DNA of 64,000 bases, taken from positions 1 to 64,000 of the forward strand of contig NZ_JALJXP010000006.1 in NCBI RefSeq assembly GCF_024170165.1, given 5' to 3'. Shown piece after piece: positions 18,124 to 26,923 of the stretch (positions are counted from its first letter, which is position 1; the number at the start of each line of letters is the position of its first letter). Position numbers and translations under genes: made by a program. Source of the stretch: Pseudomonas nitroreducens (GTDB lineage: Bacteria; Pseudomonadota; Gammaproteobacteria; Pseudomonadales; Pseudomonadaceae). The notes beneath the pieces are model-generated. The model had not been told where the DNA came from, made no database searches, and saw nothing but the letters and a program-made list of their open reading frames with translations.

Positions 18124-18150
18124 ACCCGGAGCCAGAGCGGCTCCGGGTTG
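18124..18150 (+). terminator. Terminator-like hairpin after HU gene
   Basis: A perfect 10-bp stem (18124-18133 with 18139-18148) directly follows the HU stop codon. The T-run is weak. Confidence 0.7.
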
Positions 18151-18249
18151 CCTCCTCCCGTTACATAATCCCTCCAAAAGACCGGATGTAGTCCGTTTTC
18201 AAACTGGCTACAATGCGCAGACTATTGTCTCGAACGTCGAGGTTTGTGC

Positions 18250-18651
18250 ATGAAATTCCGTCTTCTCCTGTGGATGCTCGGTCGCTTGATGGCCAAGGCC
18301 AGTCGCGAAAACCCGGCGTTCCAGAAGCAGCTCGAAGGCAAGGACCTGGTGTTCCAGCTCCACACGCTCGACGGCAAGGTCGCCCGCCATTACATCGTCA
18401 AGGACCTCAAGGTCAGCGCCCGTCGCGGCACCCACCCGCAGCCGGCTTTCGCCCTGGGCTTCAAGGACGGCGCCTACGGCTTCGCCACCATGACCTCGAA
18501 GAACCCGCAGCTGGCCTTCATGCAGGGCATCCAGAACAAGGACATCCAGATCCAGGGCAACCCCGGTCTGGTGATCTGGTTCCAGGGCCTGGTGAAGTAC
18601 CTCAAGCCGAAGAAGAAGGCGGCTCCGGGCAGCGACAAGAAAGCCGCCTGA
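18250..18651 (+). CDS. SCP2-like small protein, unknown function
   Basis: The 133-residue product starts with a hydrophobic/amphipathic helix and ends with a lysine-rich tail (PKKKAA...KKAA). The central pattern FALGFKDGAYGFATM and the C-terminal part with QIQGNPGLVIWFQGL resemble the SCP2 lipid-binding fold, in which a late 'density/GDP' loop precedes the last helix. ATG 18250 has CGAGG 7 bases upstream. It stands alone with its own terminator. Lipid binding is inference from pattern only. Confidence 0.75.
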   Translation: MKFRLLLWMLGRLMAKASRENPAFQKQLEGKDLVFQLHTLDGKVARHYIVKDLKVSARRGTHPQPAFALGFKDGAYGFATMTSKNPQLAFMQGIQNKDIQIQGNPGLVIWFQGLVKYLKPKKKAAPGSDKKAA

Positions 18652-18669
18652 GGCGCTTTCGACGAACAG

Positions 18670-18698
18670 AAAAAAGGCCCCTGACGGGGCCTTTTTCA
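18670..18698. terminator. Bidirectional terminator
   Basis: AAAAAGGCCCC and GGGGCCTTTTT flank a TGAC loop between two convergent genes. Confidence 0.9.
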
Positions 18699-18732
18699 TG
18701 TCTGCATCGCAACGGCTTCAGCGTTGGTACAT

Positions 18733-20139
18733 TCAGTGCGCAGGATTGAACTGGCTGGCCAGCTCGCGCAGCACCGCCTCGGCGTCGAGTACCTTGCGCA
18801 CGGCGTCTTCGGCCTTCTCGCGAGGGATATCCAGGCGATCCAGCAGGTCCTGCGGAATGTCGGTCTCCGGGCCGCTGCCGATGCCGTGGTTGCGCAGCAG
18901 GCGGGTCGCCAGGCAGACCAGGTTGGCGTAGGCCGAGCAGTCGCCGGCGTAGGTCGGGTCGTGCTGGAAGCGCAGCGCGGTGTAGATCTCTTCCGGCATG
19001 TCCCAGGTGCGCATCAGCCAGGCGCCGATCTGCTCACGGGTGATGCCCAGCAGGTGTTGCTCGACGAGGTTGTGCTCGACGTGCGGGTTCACCTCCAGGT
19101 GCCGGCAGATCAGCGAGAAGTGCGGCGGGAAGATGTGTGCCAGGACCAGGTAGCCGATGCTGTGGAGCAGGCCGCCGAGGTAGGTCAGGCCGGCTTCCGG
19201 TCGCTCGGCGCGCGGCACGGCACGGGTCAGGCCCTCGATCACCGCGGCGGTGTAGATCGCCTGGTGCCAGTAGGGCGTGGCGTGCTGCGGCTGGTCCTTG
19301 GGCAGGCTCAGGGTCTTGCCCAGGGCCAGGCCCAGGGCGAGGTTGATCACCAGGTCGAAGCCCAGTACGCGGACGATGGCGTCCTCCACCGAGCGGATCT
19401 TGCCGGGCGCGGCGTAGTAGGGCGATGCCGCCCAGCTGACCACCTGCGCGGCCAGCGCCGGGTCGGTTTCCACCACGCCGGTGATGTCGTCCACGGTGGC
19501 GTTGGGGTCGACGCGCAGCTTGATGATCTTCTGTGCGGTTTCCGGCAGCGGCGGAATCTCGATGGTTTCCTCGAGGCGCTGCTGGATGCGGCGGGCGGTG
19601 AACGCCTGCACGGCCTGGGTGATTTCCTTGCGGTCGTCGTCCGGGCGGTCGAGGTTCGGCCGGATCGATTCCAGCGCCACGCCGAAACGCGCCGCGCTGG
19701 CTTTTTCCAGCAGGCTGCGGAAGGACGCGGTGGGAATCTCCAGCAGCGTGCCCGCTGCGCCGGATTCGATCAGCAGCTGGGGTTCCTGCAGCAGGCGCTC
19801 GTCATACAGGCACGGCGAGCTGGTCAGCGGCGGCAGCGCCGGCAGGCGGCCGAGCTGGTGCTTGCCGAGCATGCGCTCCAGGCGATCGGGCTTGACCGCC
19901 ACCAGCTTGCGCCCGGTGAGTTCGGCCAGGCGGTTGAGGTCCAGCAGCTGGCTTTGCGGGAACAGCACCAGCAGGGTGCCGACGGCATCTTCCAGCAGGC
20001 TGGCCTGCACCCGGCGCGCGGCCGGAAGCGTGGTGACATCGCAGACTTCGCGAGACGGTATGCCCAGCTTGGCGAGCAGCTGCAGGATGACCTCGGGGGC
20101 CTGCGAGGAGTCGGATGGGGCGCGTGCGGCGTCGCTCAT
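18733..20139 (-). CDS. YbaK-like domain fused to an HDOD domain
   Basis: The 468-residue protein has two parts. Residues about 15-150 look like the YbaK/ProX tRNA-deacylase fold (LLVLFPQSQLLDLNRLAELTGRKL, then SPCLYDERLLQEPQLLIESG). Residues about 195-420 form an HDOD domain (IPPLPETAQKII, VVETDPALAAQVVSWA). The usual HD pair is HS here (LLHSIGYLVL, about residue 325), so hydrolase activity is unlikely. HDOD proteins usually act as signalling scaffolds. The start at 20139 is chosen because upstream sequence is unlike any domain and overlaps recG. It lies 91 bases after recG. Confidence 0.85.
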   Translation of the reverse strand: MSDAARAPSDSSQAPEVILQLLAKLGIPSREVCDVTTLPAARRVQASLLEDAVGTLLVLFPQSQLLDLNRLAELTGRKLVAVKPDRLERMLGKHQLGRLPALPPLTSSPCLYDERLLQEPQLLIESGAAGTLLEIPTASFRSLLEKASAARFGVALESIRPNLDRPDDDRKEITQAVQAFTARRIQQRLEETIEIPPLPETAQKIIKLRVDPNATVDDITGVVETDPALAAQVVSWAASPYYAAPGKIRSVEDAIVRVLGFDLVINLALGLALGKTLSLPKDQPQHATPYWHQAIYTAAVIEGLTRAVPRAERPEAGLTYLGGLLHSIGYLVLAHIFPPHFSLICRHLEVNPHVEHNLVEQHLLGITREQIGAWLMRTWDMPEEIYTALRFQHDPTYAGDCSAYANLVCLATRLLRNHGIGSGPETDIPQDLLDRLDIPREKAEDAVRKVLDAEAVLRELASQFNPAH

Positions 20140-20230
20140 GAATGTGATCCGGTTATCAACGGCTGGGTCGGAGTATAACCACGCAGTCAGCGTGACCGAG
20201 CAGTCAGCTGACCGATGAAAGTGAAATAGA

Positions 20231-22306
20231 TCACACTTGTCCGTATTGCTGTCCGTGTCGCAGCCAGCGTGCCAGCAAAGGGCTGACTGATTGCGGCCAG
20301 TGTGCCAGCAGGGCCTGGGCGGCATCGCGCACCGCCGGCAGCAGGTCGGCGTCACGCATCAGGTCGGCGACCTTGAATTGCAGCAGGCCGGTCTGGCGGG
20401 TGCCGAGCATTTCGCCGGGGCCGCGCAATTCCAGGTCCTTCTCGGCGATGACGAAGCCGTCGCAGGTCTCGCGCATGATGCCCAGGCGCTCGCGGCCGAT
20501 CTGCGACAGCGGCGGATGGTAGAGCAGCACGCAGTGGCTCGCCGCGCTGCCCCGGCCGACGCGGCCGCGCAGCTGGTGCAACTGGGCGAGGCCGAGGCGC
20601 TCGGGGTTTTCGATGATCATCAGGCTGGAGTTGGGCACGTCCACGCCGACCTCGATCACCGTGGTGGCGACCAGCAGCTGCAGCATGCCTTCCTTGAAGG
20701 CCTCCATGACCACGGCCTTGTCCGCCGGCTTCATGCGCCCGTGGATCAGGCCGACGCGCAGTTCACCCAGCGCCGAGGAGAGCTCCTCATAGGTGGTTTC
20801 CGCGGCCTGGCAGGTGAGTTCTTCGGATTCCTCGATCAGCGTGCACACCCAGTACGCCTGACGGCCTTCCGCGCAGGCGGCGCGCACCCGCTCGATCACT
20901 TCGATGCGGCGGCTGTCGGCGACCAGCACGGTGTTCACCGGGGTGCGGCCGGGCGGCAGCTCGTCGAGGATCGAGGTGTCGAGGTCGGCGTAGGCGCTCA
21001 TCGCCAGGGTCCGCGGGATGGGCGTGGCGGTCATGATCAGCTGGTGCGGGCAGAGCCGGCCGTCGACGCCTTTCTGGCGCAGGGCGAGGCGCTGCTGTAC
21101 GCCGAAGCGGTGCTGTTCGTCGATGATCACCAGGGCCAGGCGCTTGAATTTCACCTCGTCCTGGAACAGCGCATGGGTGCCGACGATCATCGGCGCGCCG
21201 CCGGCGATCTGTTCCAGCGCGCTGGCGCGGGCCTTGCCCTTGAGCTTGCCGGCCAGCCAGGCGACTTCGATGCCCAGCGGTTGCAGCCACTTGGTGAAGT
21301 TGAGGAAGTGCTGTTCGGCGAGGATCTCGGTGGGTGCCATCAGCGCCACCTGATAGCCGGCCTCCAGTGCCTGCAGGGCGGCGAGGGCGGCAACCACGGT
21401 CTTGCCGGCGCCGACATCGCCCTGCACCAGGCGCAGCATGGGTTCGGGCTGGGCGAGGTCGTAGGCGATCTCCGCGCCGACCCGCTGCTGCGCCCCGGTG
21501 GGTTTGAAGCCGAGATTCTTCAGGTACAGCGCCGGCAGTTTCTTCGCCGGCGGCAGCTGCGGCGCGGCTTGCGAGCGCACGCTCTCGCGCAGGCGTTGCA
21601 GCGACAGCTGGTGGGTCAGCAGCTCCTCGAAGGCGAGGCGGTGCTGGGCCCAGTGGCGGCCCTCGGCGAGCTCTTCCAGGTCGGCGTCCGGTGGTGGCCG
21701 GTGCAGGTAGCGGATGGCTTCGTCCAGCGGGCCCAGGCGGTAGTCGCGGGCCAGTTCCGCCGGCAGCCAGTCCGGCAGGCTCGACGGGCCCAGGCGCGCC
21801 AGGGTCTGTTCGCTGAGCTGGCGCAGGCGCTGCTGGGTGAGGCCTTCGGTGGTCGGGTAGATCGGCGTCAGCGTCTGCTCCACCGGCGCCGCGGCGGCAT
21901 CGGTCAGCGAGCGGTATTCGGGGTGGTAGATCTCCAGGCCCGAAGCGCCGGGGCGCGCCTCACCGTAGCAACGCAGGTGCGTGCCGCGCTTGAGGTTTTC
22001 CTTCTGCGCCTGGCTGAAGTGGTAGAAGCGCAGGCTCAGGGTGCCGGTGCCGTCCTGCAGGCGCACCAACAGACTGCGGCGCTTGCCCATCACCACATCA
22101 GCGCCGGAGACCACGCCTTCGACCACCGCATCCTGCCCAGGGCGCAGTGCGCCGATGGGGGTGATGCGGGTGCGGTCCTGGTAGCGCAGCGGCAGGTGGA
22201 AGAGGATGTCCTGGAGGTTCTCCAGACCGACCTTCGCCAGCTTTTCTTCCAGCGCGGCGCCCACGCCCTTGAGCGCGGTGACCGGGACATTCGACAGATC
22301 GGTCAT
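20231..22306 (-). CDS. recG: ATP-dependent DNA helicase RecG
   Basis: RecG remodels stalled replication forks and branch-migrates Holliday junctions. The 691-residue sequence has the N-terminal wedge/OB region (about 50-150; LQDILFHLPLRYQDRT), Walker A GDVGAGKT (about 295), motif II DEQHRF, TATPIPRT, and the C-terminal helicase half with QLRGRVGRG. It overlaps oxyR by 4 bases (ATGA), so the two are translationally coupled. Confidence 0.97.
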   Translation of the reverse strand: MTDLSNVPVTALKGVGAALEEKLAKVGLENLQDILFHLPLRYQDRTRITPIGALRPGQDAVVEGVVSGADVVMGKRRSLLVRLQDGTGTLSLRFYHFSQAQKENLKRGTHLRCYGEARPGASGLEIYHPEYRSLTDAAAAPVEQTLTPIYPTTEGLTQQRLRQLSEQTLARLGPSSLPDWLPAELARDYRLGPLDEAIRYLHRPPPDADLEELAEGRHWAQHRLAFEELLTHQLSLQRLRESVRSQAAPQLPPAKKLPALYLKNLGFKPTGAQQRVGAEIAYDLAQPEPMLRLVQGDVGAGKTVVAALAALQALEAGYQVALMAPTEILAEQHFLNFTKWLQPLGIEVAWLAGKLKGKARASALEQIAGGAPMIVGTHALFQDEVKFKRLALVIIDEQHRFGVQQRLALRQKGVDGRLCPHQLIMTATPIPRTLAMSAYADLDTSILDELPPGRTPVNTVLVADSRRIEVIERVRAACAEGRQAYWVCTLIEESEELTCQAAETTYEELSSALGELRVGLIHGRMKPADKAVVMEAFKEGMLQLLVATTVIEVGVDVPNSSLMIIENPERLGLAQLHQLRGRVGRGSAASHCVLLYHPPLSQIGRERLGIMRETCDGFVIAEKDLELRGPGEMLGTRQTGLLQFKVADLMRDADLLPAVRDAAQALLAHWPQSVSPLLARWLRHGQQYGQV

Positions 22307-23235
22307 GCCGGCTCGGCTTCACCCTTGACGGTCGGCTTGGCGACCGAGCACAGGCGGATCGAGTCGGCCAGCACCTCGATGGCGCGCGGCCGCGGGAAGC
22401 TGGCGCGCCAGGCGATGGCGACGGTGCGCATAGGGACCGGCGCGCTGAACGGGCGTACTTCCAGCACCCCCGGCGCGTAGTGGTGGCTGTCCACGGCGGA
22501 GAACGGCAGCACCGACACGCCCAGGCCGGAGGCGACCATGTGGCGGATGGTTTCCAGCGAGCTGGATTCCACCGTGGTGTGCTTGTTTTCGCCGCCCTTG
22601 TGGGTGGTCGGGCAGGCTTCGAGCACCTGGTCGCGGAAGCAGTGGCCCTCGCCGAGCAGCAGCAGGCTCTTGTCGTTGAGCAGCTCCGGGTCGATGGTCT
22701 TCTTCGCGGTCCATTGGTGGTCCGCCGGCATCAGCACGTAGAAGGGCTCGTCGAACAGCTGCAGGGTCAGCACGTCGGCTTCCTGGAACGGCAGGGCGAT
22801 GATGATCGCGTCCAGCTCGCCGGTGCGCAGCTTGTCGCGCAGGATGTGGGTGAAGTTTTCCTCGATGTACAGCGGCATCTGCGGGGCGACCCGGTGCAGC
22901 TGCGGGATCAGGTGCGGGAACAGGTACGGGCCGATGGTGTAGATGGCGCCGACCTTGAGCGGCGAGGTCAGCTGGTTCTTGCCGGCCTGGGCCAGCTCGC
23001 GGATGCCCTGGGCCTGCTCCAGTACCTTCTGCGCCTGCGCCACGATGCCTTCGCCGACCGGGGTCAGGCGCACTGCACTCTTGCTGCGCTCGAAGATCAG
23101 CACGCCAAGCTCGTCTTCCAGCTTCTTCACGCCCACTGACAGGGTCGGCTGGCTGACGTGGCAGCGTTCCGCGGCGCGGCCGAAGTGTTGCTCCTGGGCA
23201 AGCGTGACGATGTAGCGCAGTTCGGTAAGGGTCAT
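22303..23235 (-). CDS. oxyR: Hydrogen-peroxide sensor and regulator OxyR
   Basis: A LysR-family regulator that senses peroxide through a disulfide and activates catalase and alkyl hydroperoxide reductase genes. The 310-residue product has the N-terminal winged helix (1-60; HFGRAAERCHVSQPTLS) and the redox cysteines in GEGHCFRDQVLEAC. I chose ATG 23235 (MTLTELRY) because it is the family start; the frame is open further upstream. It is divergent from the epimerase gene and overlaps recG, the arrangement I recall from P. aeruginosa. Confidence 0.97.
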   Translation of the reverse strand: MTLTELRYIVTLAQEQHFGRAAERCHVSQPTLSVGVKKLEDELGVLIFERSKSAVRLTPVGEGIVAQAQKVLEQAQGIRELAQAGKNQLTSPLKVGAIYTIGPYLFPHLIPQLHRVAPQMPLYIEENFTHILRDKLRTGELDAIIIALPFQEADVLTLQLFDEPFYVLMPADHQWTAKKTIDPELLNDKSLLLLGEGHCFRDQVLEACPTTHKGGENKHTTVESSSLETIRHMVASGLGVSVLPFSAVDSHHYAPGVLEVRPFSAPVPMRTVAIAWRASFPRPRAIEVLADSIRLCSVAKPTVKGEAEPA

Positions 23236-23330
23236 GGCGACTAAGTCCGTTGAGGTGGCCCAAGCATAGCGGCTGCACCGCCGCGAACCAACCGCGCTAA
23301 ACTGCCGAGCTTTGATTCGCGGAGCCAAGC

Positions 23331-24200
23331 ATGAGCAAGAGCACCTTCCCGAGCCTGATGATCGTCGGTTGCGGCGATGTCGGCAGCCGTCTCGGCCGCC
23401 AACTGGCCGCCCGCGACTGGCGCGTCCATGGTCTGCGCCGCAACGTCGCCGCGCTGCCGCTGGAAGTGCTGCCGGTGGCCGGCGACCTCGGCCAGCTCGA
23501 ATGCCCGGACACCTGGCCGGTGGGCAAGCTGGACTACCTGGTGTACTGCGCGGCGGCGACCCAGCACGACGAAGCGGGGTATCGCGCGGCCTACGTCGAA
23601 GGCCTGCGCAACACCCTCGGCTGGCTGCAGCAGCGCGGGCAACGGCCCAGGCGCCTGCTGTTCGTTTCCAGCAGCGGTGTGTATGCCCAGCGCGATGGTG
23701 AGTGGATCGACGAAACCTCGCCCGCCGAAGCCCAGAGCTATTCCGGCAGCGTGATGCTCGAAGCCGAGCAGGTGGCGCTGCAGAGCGGTATTCCCGCCAG
23801 CGTCGTGCGCCTCACCGGCATCTACGGCCCCGGCCGCGAGTGGCTGCTCAAGCAGGTGCGCGAGGGCTATCGCGTCGCCAGCGAGCCGCCGCTGTACGCC
23901 AACCGCATCCATGCCGAAGATGCCGCCGGCCTGCTCGCCACGCTGCTGGAGGCTGACCGCAGTGGTACCGCGCTGGATGACTGCTACCTCGGCGTCGACA
24001 ACGACCCGGCGGCGCTGCACGACGTGGTCGGCTGGCTGCGCGAGCATCTGGGTGTGACCCACTGGGCCGACGAGCAGACCGTGCGCCGCGCCGGCAGCAA
24101 GCGCTGCAGTAACGCCCGAGCCCGTGCGCTGGGCTGGGAGCCGCGCTACCCGAGCTTCCGTGAAGGCTACGCAGCCATTCTCGCCGGCAAGCAGGACTGA
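23331..24200 (+). CDS. NAD(P)-dependent epimerase/SDR-type protein
   Basis: The 289-residue protein has a dinucleotide-binding start (MIVGCGDVGSRLGRQLA) and extended-SDR features: SSSGVYAQ, the segment SYSGSVMLEAEQ in which the usual catalytic YxxxK is not obvious, and LTGIYGPGREW. It resembles the YeeZ-type epimerases of unknown substrate. The missing YxxxK suggests a non-standard or lost oxidoreductase activity. It is divergent from oxyR and its stop overlaps the start of the AraC-type gene (TGATG). Confidence 0.87.
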   Translation: MSKSTFPSLMIVGCGDVGSRLGRQLAARDWRVHGLRRNVAALPLEVLPVAGDLGQLECPDTWPVGKLDYLVYCAAATQHDEAGYRAAYVEGLRNTLGWLQQRGQRPRRLLFVSSSGVYAQRDGEWIDETSPAEAQSYSGSVMLEAEQVALQSGIPASVVRLTGIYGPGREWLLKQVREGYRVASEPPLYANRIHAEDAAGLLATLLEADRSGTALDDCYLGVDNDPAALHDVVGWLREHLGVTHWADEQTVRRAGSKRCSNARARALGWEPRYPSFREGYAAILAGKQD

Positions 24201-25000
24201 TGGACGCCAACCGGCTGCTGGCGCGCCCCTGGTTGCCGGGGGTGGAGTTGTTCCATGCGGACTTCTCCGGCCAGCCGTTCGGGCGTCACAGCCACGACGC
24301 TTTCGCCATCGGCGCCATCCTCCAGGGCGCGGGTGGCTACCAGTGCCGTGGTGCGCACCACGTGCTGCCTGCCGGCACCCTGTCGCTGATGAACCCGGAG
24401 GAGCCGCACACCGGCAACGCCGAGTCCGAGCGACTGGTTTATCGCATGCTCTACATCGAGGAATCGCGCCTGCTCCCGCTGCTCGGCCGCAAGCAGCTGC
24501 CGCGTGGCTTCCAGGCGCTCAATCCGCACGATGACGGCCAGGTGGCGGAAGCGCTGCGCCGCGTCGCCACGGAGTTCGAGCGCAACGATGCGCTGGCGCT
24601 GGAAAGCGAATTGCTGGCGCTGCTGGAGCTGGTGTTCGTCCGCCACGGCGGCATGCGCCCGAATGCTTCGGCATCCCGCGACGGCAGCGTTACCGCGAGG
24701 TTGCGCGACTACCTGGAGGCGCATTACCGCGAGGCGGTCAGTCTCGAAGCGCTGGCTGAGCTGTTGCAGCGCCATCCGCGCCACCTGATCGAAGCCTTCC
24801 GCAATGCCTACGGCGTGCCGCCGCACACCTACCTGCTGCAGCGCCGCATCCGCGAGGCCAAGCGCCTGCTGGTGGCTGGCGAGAAGCCGCTGGAGGTCGC
24901 GCTGACCCTGGGGTTCTACGACCAGGCGCATTTCTCCGGCACTTTCCGTCGCTTCACCGGCGTCACGCCCGGCCGCTTCCTGCGCGCCACGCGCACCTGA
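24200..25000 (+). CDS. AraC-family transcription regulator
   Basis: The 266-residue product has an N-terminal cupin sensor domain (HSHDAFAIGAILQGAGGYQCRG, about 30-60; NPEEPHTGN) and a C-terminal pair of helix-turn-helix motifs (about 165-262), with FYDQAHFSGTFRRFTGVTPGRF at the second. It overlaps the epimerase stop by one base and precedes a LysE exporter by 67 bases. Such cupin-AraC/LysE pairs usually have the regulator controlling the exporter. The effector is unknown. Confidence 0.92.
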   Translation: MDANRLLARPWLPGVELFHADFSGQPFGRHSHDAFAIGAILQGAGGYQCRGAHHVLPAGTLSLMNPEEPHTGNAESERLVYRMLYIEESRLLPLLGRKQLPRGFQALNPHDDGQVAEALRRVATEFERNDALALESELLALLELVFVRHGGMRPNASASRDGSVTARLRDYLEAHYREAVSLEALAELLQRHPRHLIEAFRNAYGVPPHTYLLQRRIREAKRLLVAGEKPLEVALTLGFYDQAHFSGTFRRFTGVTPGRFLRATRT

Positions 25001-25067
25001 GTTTCTTCCAAGACTGCCCGAGGCCGGCGCTTCCAGACTGCGCGACGCCGCTATCCGGGAGATCGCC

Positions 25068-25691
25068 ATGTTCGCTGCCTTCGCGCTGGTCGCCAGCACC
25101 CACTTTGCCGCCCTGCTGTCGCCGGGGCCGGATTTCTTCCTGCTGATCCGCGCTGCCCTGTTGCGGGGGCGGCGGCATGCCGACGGCTGTGCGGCGGGCA
25201 TCGCCCTGGCCAATCTGGCGAGCATGCTGCTGGTACTGTTCGTTCTCGGCCTGCTGCCGGACGTGGCGAGCCACGGGCTGCGGGTCGTGCAGCTGCTCGG
25301 TGGCGCCTATTTCGTCTGGCTCGGTGCGCAGGCGCTGCTGGCGCGGCGGGAGCTGGAGATTCCGATGGCGCTGGGCGAGCAGCGCAGCGGGGGATTTCTG
25401 CGGGGGATGCGCGAAGGTCTGTTCGCCAGCAGCCTGAATCCCAAGCTGCCGATCTTCTATACCGGACTGTTCGGCGTACTCGGGCAGTTCCACCTGCCGG
25501 GCTGGGCGCTCGGCGCCTGCGTGCTGTGGATGGGCGCGGTGGTGCTGCTGTGGGACATGGCACTGGTGCGCCTGCTGGATCGCCCGCGCTGGCGCGGCTG
25601 GCTGAAACGCCGGGTCACGGCGCTGGACCGCCTCTGCGGCGGTCTGCTGCTGGCGCTGGGTGGCTGGTTGTTGTGGAACGGGCTGCGTTGA
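25068..25691 (+). CDS. LysE-family amino-acid exporter
   Basis: The 207-residue membrane protein has five to six hydrophobic segments and the family N-terminus (HFAALLSPGPDFFLLIRAAL). Family members export amino acids or their analogues such as lysine, threonine or homoserine lactone. The substrate cannot be read from the sequence. GGGAG lies before ATG. It follows the AraC-type regulator on the same strand. Confidence 0.9.
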   Translation: MFAAFALVASTHFAALLSPGPDFFLLIRAALLRGRRHADGCAAGIALANLASMLLVLFVLGLLPDVASHGLRVVQLLGGAYFVWLGAQALLARRELEIPMALGEQRSGGFLRGMREGLFASSLNPKLPIFYTGLFGVLGQFHLPGWALGACVLWMGAVVLLWDMALVRLLDRPRWRGWLKRRVTALDRLCGGLLLALGGWLLWNGLR

Positions 25692-25727
25692 CTGTTGTAT
25701 TCGAGCACGCTTGCCCGCTCACACGGA

Positions 25728-26462
25728 TCAGTCGCGTTCCAGGGTCCAGACCTTGTTGCCGGGCTCGTACTGCGGCATCTCGTCGGCCTGGGCGCGGTTC
25801 ACCGCCTCGAACAGCTCCAGCTTGTCGCCATCGCGCTCGAAGAGGAATTCGCGGCCCTGCTGGCCCTGTTGCAGCCAGATGCTGTCGTTGTCGCCACTCA
25901 TGGCTGCGCAGTCGCCGGCCAGGCACAGCGCGTAGCGGTCGAAGCCGGGCATGCCTTCGAGGCTGCCGTTGGCGGCGAACTTGACCTTGCTGCCCTTGCC
26001 TTCGCCTTCCTCGATGATCCAGGTGCCGTTCAGGTAGGCCGCGTAGAGGGCGTTCTCGAAGGTGCTGCCGGCCGGGCCTTGCGCCGCAGCCTGCTCCTTG
26101 GGACGCAGGAAGCGCTGCTCGGGCCAGTTGTCGCTGCCCACCTGCACCAGCTCCTTGCCGTCCAGCTCCAGGGACTCCTGGTTGCTGCCGTAGAAGTCGA
26201 CGCGGTAGTGCTTGGGATCTTCGGCGGTCAGCTGGCCTTCGCCGAGCTCGAAGCCGTTGCTGAAGGTGGCCTGGTTGGCCTTGGTGTCCAGCTTCCATTC
26301 CAGGTTCGGGCCGTAGGCCAGCAGCGCCTCGCGCAGCTTGCCACCCTTGCCGGCTGCATCGATGGCGGCCTGGTTGACCCAGACGCCGGAAGGGTCGGAA
26401 GGGGTGCCGGCGCAGCCGGTGAGCAGGCCGATCAGGGCGCTCAGGATCAGGGCGCGACGCAT
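25728..26462 (-). CDS. Outer-membrane-type lipoprotein, unknown function
   Basis: The 244-residue product starts at ATG 26462 with a lipoprotein signal peptide (MRRALILSALIGLLTGC), and cysteine 17 is the lipidation site. The following residues (AGTPSD) do not carry an Asp at +2, so outer-membrane sorting is expected. The mature part shows two similar halves, each with a W/F-rich beta strand pattern (SGVWVNQ and NGTWIIEEGEG). I do not recognise the family. It is separated from ridA by a terminator. Confidence 0.82.
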   Translation of the reverse strand: MRRALILSALIGLLTGCAGTPSDPSGVWVNQAAIDAAGKGGKLREALLAYGPNLEWKLDTKANQATFSNGFELGEGQLTAEDPKHYRVDFYGSNQESLELDGKELVQVGSDNWPEQRFLRPKEQAAAQGPAGSTFENALYAAYLNGTWIIEEGEGKGSKVKFAANGSLEGMPGFDRYALCLAGDCAAMSGDNDSIWLQQGQQGREFLFERDGDKLELFEAVNRAQADEMPQYEPGNKVWTLERD

Positions 26463-26479
26463 GTTTGCTCCTTGCAGAT

Positions 26480-26507
26480 AAAAGAACGGGGCCCTGAAGG
26501 CCCCGTT
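26480..26507 (-). terminator. Terminator after ridA
   Basis: AACGGGGCC (26485-26493) pairs with GGCCCCGTT (26499-26507). On the minus strand the stem is followed by CTTTTAT. Confidence 0.8.
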
Positions 26508-26520
26508 CGGGAAGTGCGGC

Positions 26521-26901
26521 TTATTCCAGGACGACGATGGCGTCCATCTCCACCTGGGCGCCCTTGGGCAGGGCGGCAACGCCGATGGCGGCGCGGGCCG
26601 GATAGGGCTGGACGAAGTACTTGCCCATGATCTCGTTGACCTTGGCGAAGTGCGACAGGTCAGTGAGGAAGATGTTCAGCTTGGCGACGTCGTGCAGGTA
26701 ACCGCCGGACGCTTCGATGACAGCTTTCAGGTTCTCGAAGACCTGGACGGTCTGCTCTTCGAAGCCCTCGACCAGCTCCATGGTTTTCGGGTCCAGCGGG
26801 ATCTGGCCGGAGACATAGACGGTGTTGCCAGCCTTGATCGCCTGGGAGTAGGTGCCGATGGCGGCCGGGGCTTTGTCGGTGTGGATAACGGTCTTGGTCA
26901 T
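26521..26901 (-). CDS. ridA: Enamine/imine deaminase RidA
   Basis: RidA hydrolyses reactive 2-aminoacrylate and related imines made by PLP enzymes. The 126-residue protein has family motifs [23 protein letters not shown], the conserved catalytic Arg in [23 protein letters not shown] and the terminal hydrophobic strand. It lies 22 bases after spoT. A second, less typical RidA-like protein is encoded at 56283. Confidence 0.94.
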   Translation of the reverse strand: MTKTVIHTDKAPAAIGTYSQAIKAGNTVYVSGQIPLDPKTMELVEGFEEQTVQVFENLKAVIEASGGYLHDVAKLNIFLTDLSHFAKVNEIMGKYFVQPYPARAAIGVAALPKGAQVEMDAIVVLE

Positions 26902-26923
26902 GTCGACTCCTAACGGGGTGGGA

